Assembly: GCF_014191725.1 (NCBI RefSeq)
Contig: NZ_JACHWZ010000011.1
Coordinates: 62,001-126,000 of the forward strand
DNA length: 64,000 nt
Direction of reading: 5' to 3'
Source: Microbulbifer rhizosphaerae
GTDB taxonomy: Bacteria > Pseudomonadota > Gammaproteobacteria > Pseudomonadales > Cellvibrionaceae
In this document: positions 41,272 to 50,065 of the stretch, piece after piece
Numbering within the stretch: position 1 is the stretch's first letter
Layout of the letters: each line of letters opens with the position of its first letter
Translations under genes and position numbers: made by a program
The notes under the pieces: generated by a model
Databases searched by the model: none
Told to the model about the DNA's origin: nothing
What the model saw: the letters and a program-made list of their open reading frames with translations, nothing else

Positions 41272-43410
41272 TTAGTTAGCGGAACACGTCGGTAGTGCGA
41301 AGTCTCCGCCGTGCTCTCCCTGGAAGCCAAAGGTCACTGTCTGCCCTGTCTGCAAATTGCCGTTCCATTCCAGGTTGGAGACGGTGAGGGTGTGGCCGTC
41401 GGGGGACAGGGAGAAGTTGGCGCTCCAGCCGTTGATTGAGCTTACCGGGGAGGCGAAGCTCAGTACCAACTGCCAGCTCTGTATGGGCTTGCCGCGGTTG
41501 GTTATCGCAATATTGCTGAGTACGAAACCATTGCTCCAGATATCGCTGGTGCCCAGTTCACAGTCGAGTTCCGCGGAGACCGGTGTGAACACTTCGATGG
41601 TGACGCTGTCGCTTGCGCCCAACGATTCACCGTTGCTGTCCACCGCGACTACATCCAGAGGGTAGAAACCGTCGAGCAGCGGCGCGGTGAGGTCCAGGCT
41701 GTCGCCGCCCATTGCGGTCTGGCTGTTGCCGTCCAGGGATGCGGTTACGCCGGCGGCGTTTTCCAGAGTGTAAGTGACGGTGATTTCGCTACCCGCTTCC
41801 ACCCGGCTGTTGTCCGCCGGCGCGGTGATTTCCACTGCGGGCTCCGGTACGACTTCATCGACCACGCGGATGGACAGGGTATCGCTGGCGGAAAGCTCCT
41901 GCCCCTGGCCGTCCACGGCCACCAGTTGCAGCTGGTAACTGCCTTCGACCGCCGGCGCGGTGACAACAGCGCTGCCGCCGCTGGCGGTTTGCAGCAGGGC
42001 GCCGTCCAGGTAAATATTGACCGCGGCGGCCTGCGCCAGGGTGTATTGCACAGTGATCTGCGATCCGGGCAGGAACTGGCTGCCGCTCGCGGGTGCGGTG
42101 ATGGCCACCGAGGGCTGTTGTCCTTCGTAATACTCGCTGACGTTGGTGCCCACTTCGGAGTTGCCCAGAACCACACGGTGATCCAAGCTCACAAATTTGC
42201 CGCTGCCGTCCTGCCACAGGGCGGGTTTCAGCAGCGCGTATTTGTCTTCGTCCCAGGTGGTCCAGTCGTAGTGCCAGAGGCCGCCGGTATCCCCGGAGTT
42301 GGGGTTGAGGCACCAGAAGGTGTGGTGCAGGCCGTGCTCCACGATCAGGTCGCGGGCATAACCCATCCATTTTTCATTCTGGCCGCCGTCCAGGTGACCG
42401 CCCCACTCGCCGAGCAGCAGCGGCGATAGGCCCTGCTCGTGGAGGTAGAACCAGTTGGCCCGCCAGGCATCCTCTATCAGCGATTGGTAAGTGAAGTCCG
42501 GCTCAAACCAGGGCTGCTGATAAACGGACGGGCCGTAGATATGCGGGGAGTAAACCAGTTGGTCCTGGTTGGCTCCCAGGTCGATGGGGTGATCGGCCGC
42601 GCCGCGCAGGTTTCCGCCCCACCAATAATTGTGGTAGTCCGGACCGGCGCCGCCGCCCCAGCTAACGCCATCTTTGGGATAGGACTCTATGCCCTCGCAG
42701 AGCACCAGCAGGTTGGGGTTGATCGCCAGCACGCGTTTGGAGGCGGTTTCACAGGCGTGCTTCCAGTTGTTGACGTCGGTGGAGCTGTCCCACTTGGCAT
42801 AGGGGTTGTCTGCCCAGGGTTTGCCGTGGGGTTCGTTTTCAATATCGAAGGCGATAACGGTATCGTCGTTCTTGTAGCGGTCCGCCATCCATTCCCAGGT
42901 CTGGTAAAAGATTTCGCTGTCCAGGCTGCCTTCGTACCACATGGGGTAGAAATGGCCGGCGTTGTCCGCCTCGGCGCTGTGCACGTCCACGAGGATTTTT
43001 ACCCCGTATTTTTTCGCCAGGGCCACGGCCTCGTCGAAAATTTCCAGGGAGGTCATGCCCTCCAGTTCAGGGTTTACATGGGCGTTGATGTTGGGCACCG
43101 CGGCCATGCCGTTCTGCCACTCCCAGATCAGTTCGGTGGAAATCGGTACGCGCAGCAGGTTGATGCCCCGCTCCGCCAGGTCGCGCATGCGCCCTTCCAG
43201 GTTGGCGGCCCAGAGGCCGTGAAAAACCCGTTCGCCGGCGTTGAAACCGAACCAGTTGGCGCCGGTGAGCCAGACCTGGTTGCCCTGCTTGTCGAGGATT
43301 TTATTGCCCTCCACGTGCAACCAGTCGTCGTCGGGAAGGGGTTCCGCCGCCCGGGCCTGGGCAGCAGCGAGCAGGGCGGCCGAAGCCGCCAGGGTAAGTA
43401 GAATTTTCAT
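41272..43410 (-). CDS. GH5 (subfamily 1-like) cellulase with two Ig-like domains and CBM2
   Basis: 712 residues from ATG 43410. Signal peptide to about residue 22, GH5 domain to about 420: LTGANWFGFNAGERVFHG, ERGINLLRVPIS, AFDIENEPHGKPW (Glu193) and PLLLGEWGGHLDGG (Glu335). The catalytic sequence matches classical A1-type endoglucanases. Two Ig-like repeats follow (VAITAPASGSQFLPGSQIT and VEITAPADNSRVEAGSEIT), then CBM2 (about 610-712). Cleaves internal cellulose bonds. The downstream order with the GH9 gene on the same strand suggests joint expression. The Ig-like pairs may space the catalytic domain from the crystal surface. Confidence 0.9.
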   Translation of the reverse strand: MKILLTLAASAALLAAAQARAAEPLPDDDWLHVEGNKILDKQGNQVWLTGANWFGFNAGERVFHGLWAANLEGRMRDLAERGINLLRVPISTELIWEWQNGMAAVPNINAHVNPELEGMTSLEIFDEAVALAKKYGVKILVDVHSAEADNAGHFYPMWYEGSLDSEIFYQTWEWMADRYKNDDTVIAFDIENEPHGKPWADNPYAKWDSSTDVNNWKHACETASKRVLAINPNLLVLCEGIESYPKDGVSWGGGAGPDYHNYWWGGNLRGAADHPIDLGANQDQLVYSPHIYGPSVYQQPWFEPDFTYQSLIEDAWRANWFYLHEQGLSPLLLGEWGGHLDGGQNEKWMGYARDLIVEHGLHHTFWCLNPNSGDTGGLWHYDWTTWDEDKYALLKPALWQDGSGKFVSLDHRVVLGNSEVGTNVSEYYEGQQPSVAITAPASGSQFLPGSQITVQYTLAQAAAVNIYLDGALLQTASGGSAVVTAPAVEGSYQLQLVAVDGQGQELSASDTLSIRVVDEVVPEPAVEITAPADNSRVEAGSEITVTYTLENAAGVTASLDGNSQTAMGGDSLDLTAPLLDGFYPLDVVAVDSNGESLGASDSVTIEVFTPVSAELDCELGTSDIWSNGFVLSNIAITNRGKPIQSWQLVLSFASPVSSINGWSANFSLSPDGHTLTVSNLEWNGNLQTGQTVTFGFQGEHGGDFALPTCSAN

Positions 43411-43439
43411 GATTTGTCCCATCGATTATTGGGGAAACG

Positions 43440-43461
43440 GCGGGCGGCGGATGCCGCCCGC
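43440..43461. other. Short GC hairpin between the GH9 and GH5 genes
   Basis: GCGGGCGGC-GGAT-GCCGCCCGC, a perfect 9-bp stem 10 bases after the GH9 stop codon. No T-run follows on the minus strand, so a transcript-processing or stabilising role is more likely than termination. Confidence 0.5.
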
Positions 43462-43470
43462 GTTTTCAGA

Positions 43471-46278
43471 TCAATTGACCGTACACACCGGCGTCTGGAA
43501 GTTGCCGTTGTGCCCGCCCTGGAAGCCGAAGCTGGTGCTGTCGCCCGGCTGCAGGTTGCCGTTCCACTCGGCGTTGGAGACGGTGAGAACCAAGCCGTCC
43601 GGGGACAGGTTGAAGTTGCCGCTCCAGCCGTTGACCAGTTGGATCGGCTCGGCAAAGGTAAGGGATATCTCCCAGCCCTGGACCGCGGTGTCGCCCTCGT
43701 TGGACACGGTGACGCTGTTGAGTACGAAGCCGCTGTTCCATACGTCGGCGCTGCCCGGGGCGCAGCTCAGCGCGCCGGCCACCGGTTCGTAGACTTCCAC
43801 GGTGACGCTGTCGCTCGCGGTCAGTTCCTCCCCACCCTCGGTGGCGACGATTTGCAGCTGGTACAGGCCGATTTCCGCAGGCGCCGGCACCACCAGGGTT
43901 CCGGAGCCGCTGCCGCTACCCACCAGCGCGCCGTCCAGGTACAGGTTGACACCCTCGGCGTTCTGCAGGTTGTACTGCACCGGGATGTCCGCACCCAATG
44001 CAAAGCGCGCGCCCTCGGCCGGGCTGGAAATATTGACCGCGGGAATTTCCGGTGCCTCCACGTTGACGGAGACAGTGGCGGCCGAAGACGTCGCGCCTTG
44101 ATCGTCAGTGACGGTGAAGGTGAAACTGTCGGTGCCGAAGAAACCCGCCGCCGGGGTATACAGGCGGCTGGCACCGCTGCCTTCGAGCGTGCCATTGGCG
44201 GGCCCGCTGGCCACAGTGTAATCCGCAAGTGTACCGTCGCTGTCGCTGCCACTCAGGGTGATGGACAGGGAGGTTTCGTAGGGAGTGGAAAGGCTCTGGC
44301 TGTCGGCGCTGGGCCCACAGTTGACGCCGGTTTCGCCGCCGCAACCGCCGCCGGGCTCCTGGCCCCAGACCAGCTGGCCATTGTCGTAGAGCCCGATCAT
44401 CGGCGCCTGTTTATGGCTGCTGGTGTAATCGTCCCAGGAGGGATCGTTGTCCGGATTCCAGGGCGCGCCCTCGGGCACGGCGACGCGGTACTGGGTTTCC
44501 TTTTTCGACGCGGACTGGCCGCCGGGATAGATGTCCACACCGGCGAAGGACACTTCCACATAGTAGAGGTTGTCGGAGGACTCACCCCAGGGGTGCGGGC
44601 CGGTGTAATCGGTGCCCTGGCTGTAGGCACTGGTGAGGATCAGGTCTTCGGGACCGTAGCCCGCATCCACCAGTTCTGAAATATCGATCCAGTAGCGCAG
44701 GCTCAGGTTGTCGGTGACGCGCGCCGGCCAGGCGGTGTGGTTGTGCACGTAGGAACTGATCTCCGTGTGGCGCGGGCCACTGGAGTTGAGCTTGGCATCC
44801 ACGAACAATTCCAGGTCGCGCTCCTCTGGAGCCGGGAACTGGGCTTCGGGTATGGGGTTGCCGCCGAAGTCCAGCCACAGCCGCGCCAGGGCGGAGGTGA
44901 AGCCGGAGTTGTAGTCGGTGGCCACCTCGTTGAGCACATAGTCGCCGCGGTCGTTGACGAAATTGTCGTTGGTGTCCGGACCACCCACCAGTGCACCCAC
45001 CAGGGTGTGGCGGTTGTCCACCGGGTCCTGCAGGCTGTCGTTCCAGGAACCGTGAGCAGTGCGGTGGTGCGGTGATGTGGGGTAGACGCTGCCGTAGCCG
45101 ATCTGGTAGCTCATATTCATCGGGTTTTCCCCCAACAAATATTCCATCTGGCCCACGGCGAAATCGTAATAGGTCTGCGCGCGGCCGTTGCCCGGGTCCG
45201 CGGATTGCAGGTAGTCGGAGTACACCAGGGCGATAAACGCGGTGTTGGAGGAGTAGCGCGCGGCACCCCACTGGTCCAGGTGCGCGAGGCCCCCGGGGGT
45301 GTAGGTCACCCGCTGGCCGTCGTAACCGGTGGTCCAGAAGTCCAGCCAGCGCTCGGCGTCGGCGCGGTACTCGGCGTTGCCGGTGAGCTGGGCCATCAGC
45401 ACGTAGCTGCCGTAGCTCTTGTCGTCCCAGGCGTGGGTCCATTTGAAGGACCTGATGGACTGCTGGGGTTCGGTGGACAGGTTGCCGTAGTAGCTCACCG
45501 CCTTGTCCAGGTAGGCCTGGTCGCCGGTGGCGCGGTAGAGCCAGGCGGCGCCCCACACCAGTTCATCGTTGTAGCCGCTGTGGGATTTGTAGAAGGTGCC
45601 GGCGTCGGTGATGCAGTCGCTGTATACGCCACGGAAGTCGTCGGCGAAGCTGTAGAGCTGTTCCGCGTGGCTCAGCAGGTTTGCCGCGTAGGCGGCGTCG
45701 GTGGACTCGAACACCATGGCGATGGCGGCGAGCGCCGCGGCGGTTTCCCCGGCCAGGTCGGAGCCCGGACAGTTGGCGTCGATCTTGTAGGAGGGCCGCG
45801 CCATGGGCATGACTTCCGCCGCACCCCACCAGGCGTGGTCGGTTCCGCCGTTGCCCACCTGTCCCCAGAGTTCGTTGGGCGCGGTGTGTGCCTTGACGAA
45901 ATAATCGGCCACGAAGCGCAGGTTATTGCGGATATGCTGCAGTTGGCCGGTCTGCGCATAGGCATCGCGGTTTTCCACCACGCCCCAGGCCAGCAGGGTG
46001 GCGCTGGCGGCCATGGGGAAGCCGAATTTCACATGGTCGCCGGCATCGTACCAGCCGCCCAGCAGGTCCACATTGTTGTCGGCGCCGTCTGTCATGCCGG
46101 AATCGTCGCGCCACTCGTTGCGATTCCAGGAGGGGATGGGGCCCGACTGCTGCGCCTCGTAAAAGTAAATGGATTTTTGCAGCGCTTCGCCGTAATTAGC
46201 GGCGAGGGAATTTCCCGCCACGGTCACTCCGGCAACCAGCGCGCACAGCGGTTGACAGACTCTCATCAATCGTTTCAT
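43471..46278 (-). CDS. GH9 processive endoglucanase with CBM3c, Ig-like domains and CBM2
   Basis: 935-residue secreted cellulase. Signal peptide (to 26), GH9 catalytic domain (about 28-475) with LLGGWYDAGDHVKFGFP (Asp78, Asp81) and YVLNEVATDYNSGF (catalytic acid Glu451). A family 3c CBM follows directly (about 480-640: HTEISSYVHNHTAWPARV and DNLYYVEVSFAGVDIYPGG). The GH9-CBM3c pair is the layout of processive endoglucanases such as Thermobifida Cel9A. A cadherin-like repeat (LSTPYETSLSITLSGSDSDG), an Ig-like repeat (VNISSPAEGARFALGADI) and a CBM2 (about 835-935) complete the chain. Upstream lies a dyad like the GH3 operator. Confidence 0.92.
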   Translation of the reverse strand: MKRLMRVCQPLCALVAGVTVAGNSLAANYGEALQKSIYFYEAQQSGPIPSWNRNEWRDDSGMTDGADNNVDLLGGWYDAGDHVKFGFPMAASATLLAWGVVENRDAYAQTGQLQHIRNNLRFVADYFVKAHTAPNELWGQVGNGGTDHAWWGAAEVMPMARPSYKIDANCPGSDLAGETAAALAAIAMVFESTDAAYAANLLSHAEQLYSFADDFRGVYSDCITDAGTFYKSHSGYNDELVWGAAWLYRATGDQAYLDKAVSYYGNLSTEPQQSIRSFKWTHAWDDKSYGSYVLMAQLTGNAEYRADAERWLDFWTTGYDGQRVTYTPGGLAHLDQWGAARYSSNTAFIALVYSDYLQSADPGNGRAQTYYDFAVGQMEYLLGENPMNMSYQIGYGSVYPTSPHHRTAHGSWNDSLQDPVDNRHTLVGALVGGPDTNDNFVNDRGDYVLNEVATDYNSGFTSALARLWLDFGGNPIPEAQFPAPEERDLELFVDAKLNSSGPRHTEISSYVHNHTAWPARVTDNLSLRYWIDISELVDAGYGPEDLILTSAYSQGTDYTGPHPWGESSDNLYYVEVSFAGVDIYPGGQSASKKETQYRVAVPEGAPWNPDNDPSWDDYTSSHKQAPMIGLYDNGQLVWGQEPGGGCGGETGVNCGPSADSQSLSTPYETSLSITLSGSDSDGTLADYTVASGPANGTLEGSGASRLYTPAAGFFGTDSFTFTVTDDQGATSSAATVSVNVEAPEIPAVNISSPAEGARFALGADIPVQYNLQNAEGVNLYLDGALVGSGSGSGTLVVPAPAEIGLYQLQIVATEGGEELTASDSVTVEVYEPVAGALSCAPGSADVWNSGFVLNSVTVSNEGDTAVQGWEISLTFAEPIQLVNGWSGNFNLSPDGLVLTVSNAEWNGNLQPGDSTSFGFQGGHNGNFQTPVCTVN

Positions 46279-46503
46279 ACAGATGCCTCACTCTTTATGG
46301 TTGGGGAAGCGCTGAACAAACTGAGCAGTCGCTGCGATTGCAAGCAAACGATCCAAACAGCAGACCGCCGCACGCGGGGACGCACTCTCAGGCCTTCCTT
46401 CCCTGTTGTTTTATTTTTTTGATTACCGCACTTTCAATCTAACGGCAGCAACCTATACATTCGTCTAAATAAGTGAAGCATCACAATTTATTCACGCTGA
46501 CCA

Positions 46504-46537
46504 GGTTCAACTTTGTGAAAAACCACAAGGTTGAACC
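46504..46537. promoter_or_regulatory. Dyad upstream of GH9, similar to the GH3/AraC dyad
   Basis: GGTTCAACTTTGTG (46504-46517) is inverted at 46524-46537 with one mismatch. It shares CAACTTTG, the spacing of 9-10 bases and CAA(A/G)GTTG with the dyad at 1720-1752. Position is about 230 bases upstream of the GH9 start. The remaining gap (46279-46676) holds a REP pair and no gene. Confidence 0.45.
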
Positions 46538-46622
46538 GCTGGATGAATAAGCTGTAGGGTGAATACAAATCGGCAGGATTGCCGATTTCCGGGAAAGCCG
46601 TGAAATCATTCCCGAGCCCCAT

Positions 46623-46656
46623 TGTAGGAGCGGCCGCTGGCCGGACCGCTCCTACA
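46623..46656. repeat. REP hairpin TGTAGGAGCGG...CCGCTCCTACA
   Basis: A single compact hairpin with GCCGCTGGCCGGA as loop; same core as 25839-25926 and 54317-54346. Confidence 0.75.
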
Positions 46657-46676
46657 ACAGTAAGGTCTGGGCGTCG

Positions 46677-48065
46677 TTACAGCAGCCCGGGGAAAAACCG
46701 GTAACGCACCTGCCGGCAGTAGTCGACGTAGTCCGGGTCCGCGCTCAAGTGACGCTCTTCGGTAGTCGCCCGCCAATAATAGATCCAGGTCATCAGCAGC
46801 AGGCCGAGGGTCTGCGCCAGGGCCAGTTTCCAGCCGGCGTGGAAGGCACTGTAGACAATTGCCGGGAACATCACACACCACCAGGCGAAGTTTTTTGCTC
46901 CGTAGGCGGGGTGGCGTACCAGGGAATAGAGACCGGTGCGGATAATGCCGCGGTTGGTAAGGTTGGAGAAACGCACCCCGAAGTGCAGGGTTGCGGCCAT
47001 GTATATCAGGTAGCTGGCCAGCATCATGGAAGTGAACAGGGTCACGAACCAGGGGTTACCCAGGCGCAGCACTTCCCGTTCCCCCGGTGAGGCGTAGTAG
47101 AGGCCCAGGTACATCTGGAACGGGGGATAACACAACAGGCACACCACCCAGCCCAGCATCGTGGGCTCGGCGGAGCGGGTCTGGTTATCCACCCAGCGGC
47201 TGGAAACCATGTAGCCGCACCAGGCCAGGGCCACGTCGATGGAAAATACCAGGGCCACGGAAATATTGAAAAAATCCAGGTTGAACTGGCGGTGGCTGTA
47301 GCGGTTTTCCGCGATGGCCGCGGGCAGGCCGTCGAACATATAGCCGACGTTGCTGACCAGATGGGGAAATTGGTCGGCGAAGAACACCGTCATCAGCGGT
47401 GCGAAGAACAGTTTCACCAGCAGTGCGCGCAGATTCTTACGGTCGTACTCGTCGAACTTCGGCCAGCGAAATGCGAACAGCGAGACCATCTTCAGGCAGC
47501 TGTTTGCCAGGTCCATCCTGTCCGCCTCCGGCGAGTGCTTGAGTGCGCGGGTCAGCAACACATAGGGCAGGCCGCCCCAGAGCCAGGCGGCCCAGGCCAG
47601 GTCCAGCAGGCGGAACCAGGGCTTGTAGTAGGCGTTGCCGCGGGCAAAGCCGTACTCGCCGGCGGTGCGGAAAAAGAAAATCACCAGTGCCAGCAGCCCC
47701 AGGTAGACCAGGTAGTGCACCAGGGCCTCCATGGCAAAGCGCATCCAGTGACCGCGGGCCAGGGTCGGGTGCAGCCGAAAGAAATCCTGACCCAGCCAGA
47801 GCCTTAGCCGCGGCAGCTCCACCACCAGCATCGCGCAGCTGCTGATGATCAGCGCGGCGAGAATGCTGTCCAGGCGGTTGTCGGTGATCTGGAAGCCGGC
47901 GATGGAGAGGCCGCTGTTCAGCAGGCCGCCGGCATTGTAGGCCGCCGCGCAGATAAGCACCGCCATGGCACCGACGGCACCGGCGACCCAGGCGCGGTCG
48001 GTGATCCAGCTCTCCGCCCTGTCTGCGGCGGCCAGCGCCGCCGCGTTGGCTACCCCGCTGGACAA
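46677..48065 (-). CDS. Polytopic membrane protein with C-terminal ICMT/PEMT-like domain
   Basis: 462 residues with about ten membrane segments, including LVHYLVYLGLLALVIFFF and NPWFVTLFTSMMLASYLIYMA. The C-terminal 110 residues have RTGLYSLVRHPAYGAKNFAWW, followed by TWIYYWRATTEERHLSADPDYVDYCRQVRYRFFPGL. These match the isoprenylcysteine/phospholipid N-methyltransferase family (SAM-dependent, membrane-embedded, with RHPxY and EERxL motifs). The methyl acceptor is unknown. The frame opens after an in-frame stop at 48071; TTG 48065, with GGGGGA upstream, is the likely start. It has no clear link to the surrounding glycosidases and may be a native insertion point of the locus. Confidence 0.7.
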   Translation of the reverse strand: MSSGVANAAALAAADRAESWITDRAWVAGAVGAMAVLICAAAYNAGGLLNSGLSIAGFQITDNRLDSILAALIISSCAMLVVELPRLRLWLGQDFFRLHPTLARGHWMRFAMEALVHYLVYLGLLALVIFFFRTAGEYGFARGNAYYKPWFRLLDLAWAAWLWGGLPYVLLTRALKHSPEADRMDLANSCLKMVSLFAFRWPKFDEYDRKNLRALLVKLFFAPLMTVFFADQFPHLVSNVGYMFDGLPAAIAENRYSHRQFNLDFFNISVALVFSIDVALAWCGYMVSSRWVDNQTRSAEPTMLGWVVCLLCYPPFQMYLGLYYASPGEREVLRLGNPWFVTLFTSMMLASYLIYMAATLHFGVRFSNLTNRGIIRTGLYSLVRHPAYGAKNFAWWCVMFPAIVYSAFHAGWKLALAQTLGLLLMTWIYYWRATTEERHLSADPDYVDYCRQVRYRFFPGLL

Positions 48066-48153
48066 GGGTCATCCCCCGTAGCGGCGCTGAATAATGGAAG
48101 TCTGCTCTGCATCTGAAGATTTCCTCTTGTGCTTATCGTTTTTTATTGGCTTT

Positions 48154-48330
48154 GTAGGATGGGCAAAGCGAAGCGTGCCCATCACCGGCCCGGACGATGG
48201 GTACGTCGCTGTGCTCCGTTGACTCGCCATCCATGGCGCTCGCCCGCTTCGCGGGCGCCTTGTGCCCATCCTACCAAGAATATGGCCCTGTAGGAGCCCG
48301 CTTGCAGGCGAATAGTTCCCGAATAGTTTC
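48154..48330. repeat. REP-like elements upstream of the methyltransferase-like gene
   Basis: GTAGGATGGGCAAAGCGAAGCGTGCCCATC at 48154-48183 faces a TGTGCCCATCCTACC arm near 48260-48275, followed by GTAGGAGCCCGCTTGCAGGCGAATAG (48290-48315). The gap 48066-48448 holds no gene. Confidence 0.65.
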
Positions 48331-48448
48331 GGCATTAGCCCCATCCCTGAGCCTCATCCTTGGCGCTACGGCATTGCCTTCGATCAGGCCCCGGCCCCGC
48401 CATCCATGGCGGGTCGCCAATCCGCGCACAAAACTATGTTTTGGTGCA

Positions 48449-49987
48449 CTAGTTACAGACGTTAAAGTTACCTCCCTGAACGTTCACGTCAATCCAATTG
48501 ACATTCTCGCCGCAAGGTTGTTCGCGGACACTGGTGTTGAAGACGTCGAGATTGGCAATGGTGATGTCGCTGTTGTTGGGGAACTCGGAGCGCGCCGCCA
48601 GTCGCAGTTCACCGCCACCATTGATCACGCCGCCGTCCACGGTGACGTTGTGGCAGTTCTCGATCAGGATCGAGTTGTTGCCGTTGTCGGCGAAGTCGAT
48701 GTTGTTCACCACCGCGCCGCCGGAGTTGGAAACGCAGAAGAAGCCCCGCCCTCCGCGGCGGGAGATGACCCGATCGACGAAGATATTGGTGGGGTAGCCG
48801 CCGTTGATGCGGCCATTCTCGTTGGCAAAGCGCAGGGTGGCGTAGCCGGTTCCGGTGCCGGTGTCCTCGCCGTCCACCAGCCCGATCACGGCGTTGCGGG
48901 TGTTGTTCAGCAGCAGGCCCGAGTAGCCGGTATTGCGCGCGATGATGGTGCCGATTTCCAGCCCGTCGATATTCCAGGTCTCCACCCCGTGGTTGCCGGT
49001 GCCGGAGACGTAAACGTAATCCATCCGCACATTGGTACTGCCGGGCCGATCGCGGTCAAAGCGGATGCCCAGGCCGCCGTTCAGGCGCAGGTCGATCTGC
49101 CCCAGATGCAGGTCGTGGGCATCGGCGAAGCGCATACCGAAGTAGGGGCTGCCGGTCATCTTCAGGAAAGGCACCGAGACGTTCTCCACCCCGATCGCCT
49201 GTATGGCACCCCTGCCCGCGGCATTGCCCACATTCATGGTGCCGCACACTTCCAGCGCCGTGTGGCTGGGCAGGACTATGGAGTTGGCGCCGATGGAGCC
49301 GTCGGCGAATACCGTCACCCGCTCCTGTGAATTGCGTCCGGATGACAGGCTGGCGATGGCGGTGTTGATCGCATTGAAATAGTTGCCGCCGACGCTGTTG
49401 CCATTGACCTGGTAATTGCCGGGGCCGCCGGTCACGGTGGCCTGGGGCGTGCCCCCGCCGCAGTCGCCGGAGGGGGGATCGCCGTCGACGGGAACCAGTT
49501 GCCACTGCTGCACCGCGGCGTCGGTGGGCGTGAACTGGGAGATGCGGGTGCCGGCCTCGGTGGACCAGTCCCAGTTGTCCAGCGCCTTGCCGCTGAAGTT
49601 GTTCACCAGCCGGTAATAGCCGCCACCCATATCGTCGAGCCGGAACTGCTGGTTGGTGCCGTTCAGGTCCTCCCACTGGGCTATGTCAGCGCCGTCCGCG
49701 TCGTTCCACTCGTATACGTCCAGGACCATGCCGGAGTGACGGGCGGCCAGGCGGTAGTAGCCGTTGCCGGAATCGAGGAAGCGGAACTGCTGGTTGGGCG
49801 CCTCGTTGGGATTCCACTGGACCAGCCGCGCTCCGGCCTCCGTGGATCCGCCCTCGATATCCATGGCCATGCCGGAGTGGCGGTTGACCAGCATATACCA
49901 GGTGTCGGGATTGACCTGTGCAAGCGTGTCGGCCGCGAGCCAGAAGGCGGCAGTTGCGGTAAGCAGGATTCTGATAAATCTGTTCAT
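48449..49987 (-). CDS. Ricin-type lectin plus right-handed beta-helix protein, polysaccharide lyase-like
   Basis: 512 residues from ATG 49987 (AGGGAG upstream). Signal peptide (MNRFIRILLTATAAFWLAADTLAQ), then a ricin-type beta-trefoil (about 26-165) with repeated QQFRF, GSGNGYYRLAAR and QWEDLNGTNQQF patterns. A parallel beta-helix follows (about 185-512) with short strands and turns such as NNTRNAVIGLVDGED and NCHNVTVDGGVINGG. Such helices are used by pectate lyases, rhamnogalacturonases and related enzymes; the catalytic residues could not be assigned here. Next to PL11, a role in rhamnogalacturonan or other pectin degradation is inferred. The trefoil would bind galactose-like side chains. 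Confidence 0.7.
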   Translation of the reverse strand: MNRFIRILLTATAAFWLAADTLAQVNPDTWYMLVNRHSGMAMDIEGGSTEAGARLVQWNPNEAPNQQFRFLDSGNGYYRLAARHSGMVLDVYEWNDADGADIAQWEDLNGTNQQFRLDDMGGGYYRLVNNFSGKALDNWDWSTEAGTRISQFTPTDAAVQQWQLVPVDGDPPSGDCGGGTPQATVTGGPGNYQVNGNSVGGNYFNAINTAIASLSSGRNSQERVTVFADGSIGANSIVLPSHTALEVCGTMNVGNAAGRGAIQAIGVENVSVPFLKMTGSPYFGMRFADAHDLHLGQIDLRLNGGLGIRFDRDRPGSTNVRMDYVYVSGTGNHGVETWNIDGLEIGTIIARNTGYSGLLLNNTRNAVIGLVDGEDTGTGTGYATLRFANENGRINGGYPTNIFVDRVISRRGGRGFFCVSNSGGAVVNNIDFADNGNNSILIENCHNVTVDGGVINGGGELRLAARSEFPNNSDITIANLDVFNTSVREQPCGENVNWIDVNVQGGNFNVCN

Positions 49988-50014
49988 GGAAGTTCTCCCT
50001 TTTTTGTCGGGATT

Positions 50015-50046
50015 GTTGTGGGAGCCTGCTTGCAGGCTCCCACAAC
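50015..50046. other. Hairpin between PL11 and the beta-helix gene
   Basis: GTTGTGGGAGCCTGC and GCAGGCTCCCACAAC are perfect inverse copies with a 2-base loop (15-bp stem). Same family as the GTAGGAGCCTGCTTGCAGG elements. May separate the transcripts. Confidence 0.6.
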
Positions 50047-50065
50047 CGGTGTGCTGTTCCTTCAC

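Noticed and set aside
41272-49987. Long minus- and plus-strand frames opposite the GC-rich CAZyme genes
   Set aside because: They are antisense shadows of high-GC coding sequence and lack signals, domains and ribosome sites.
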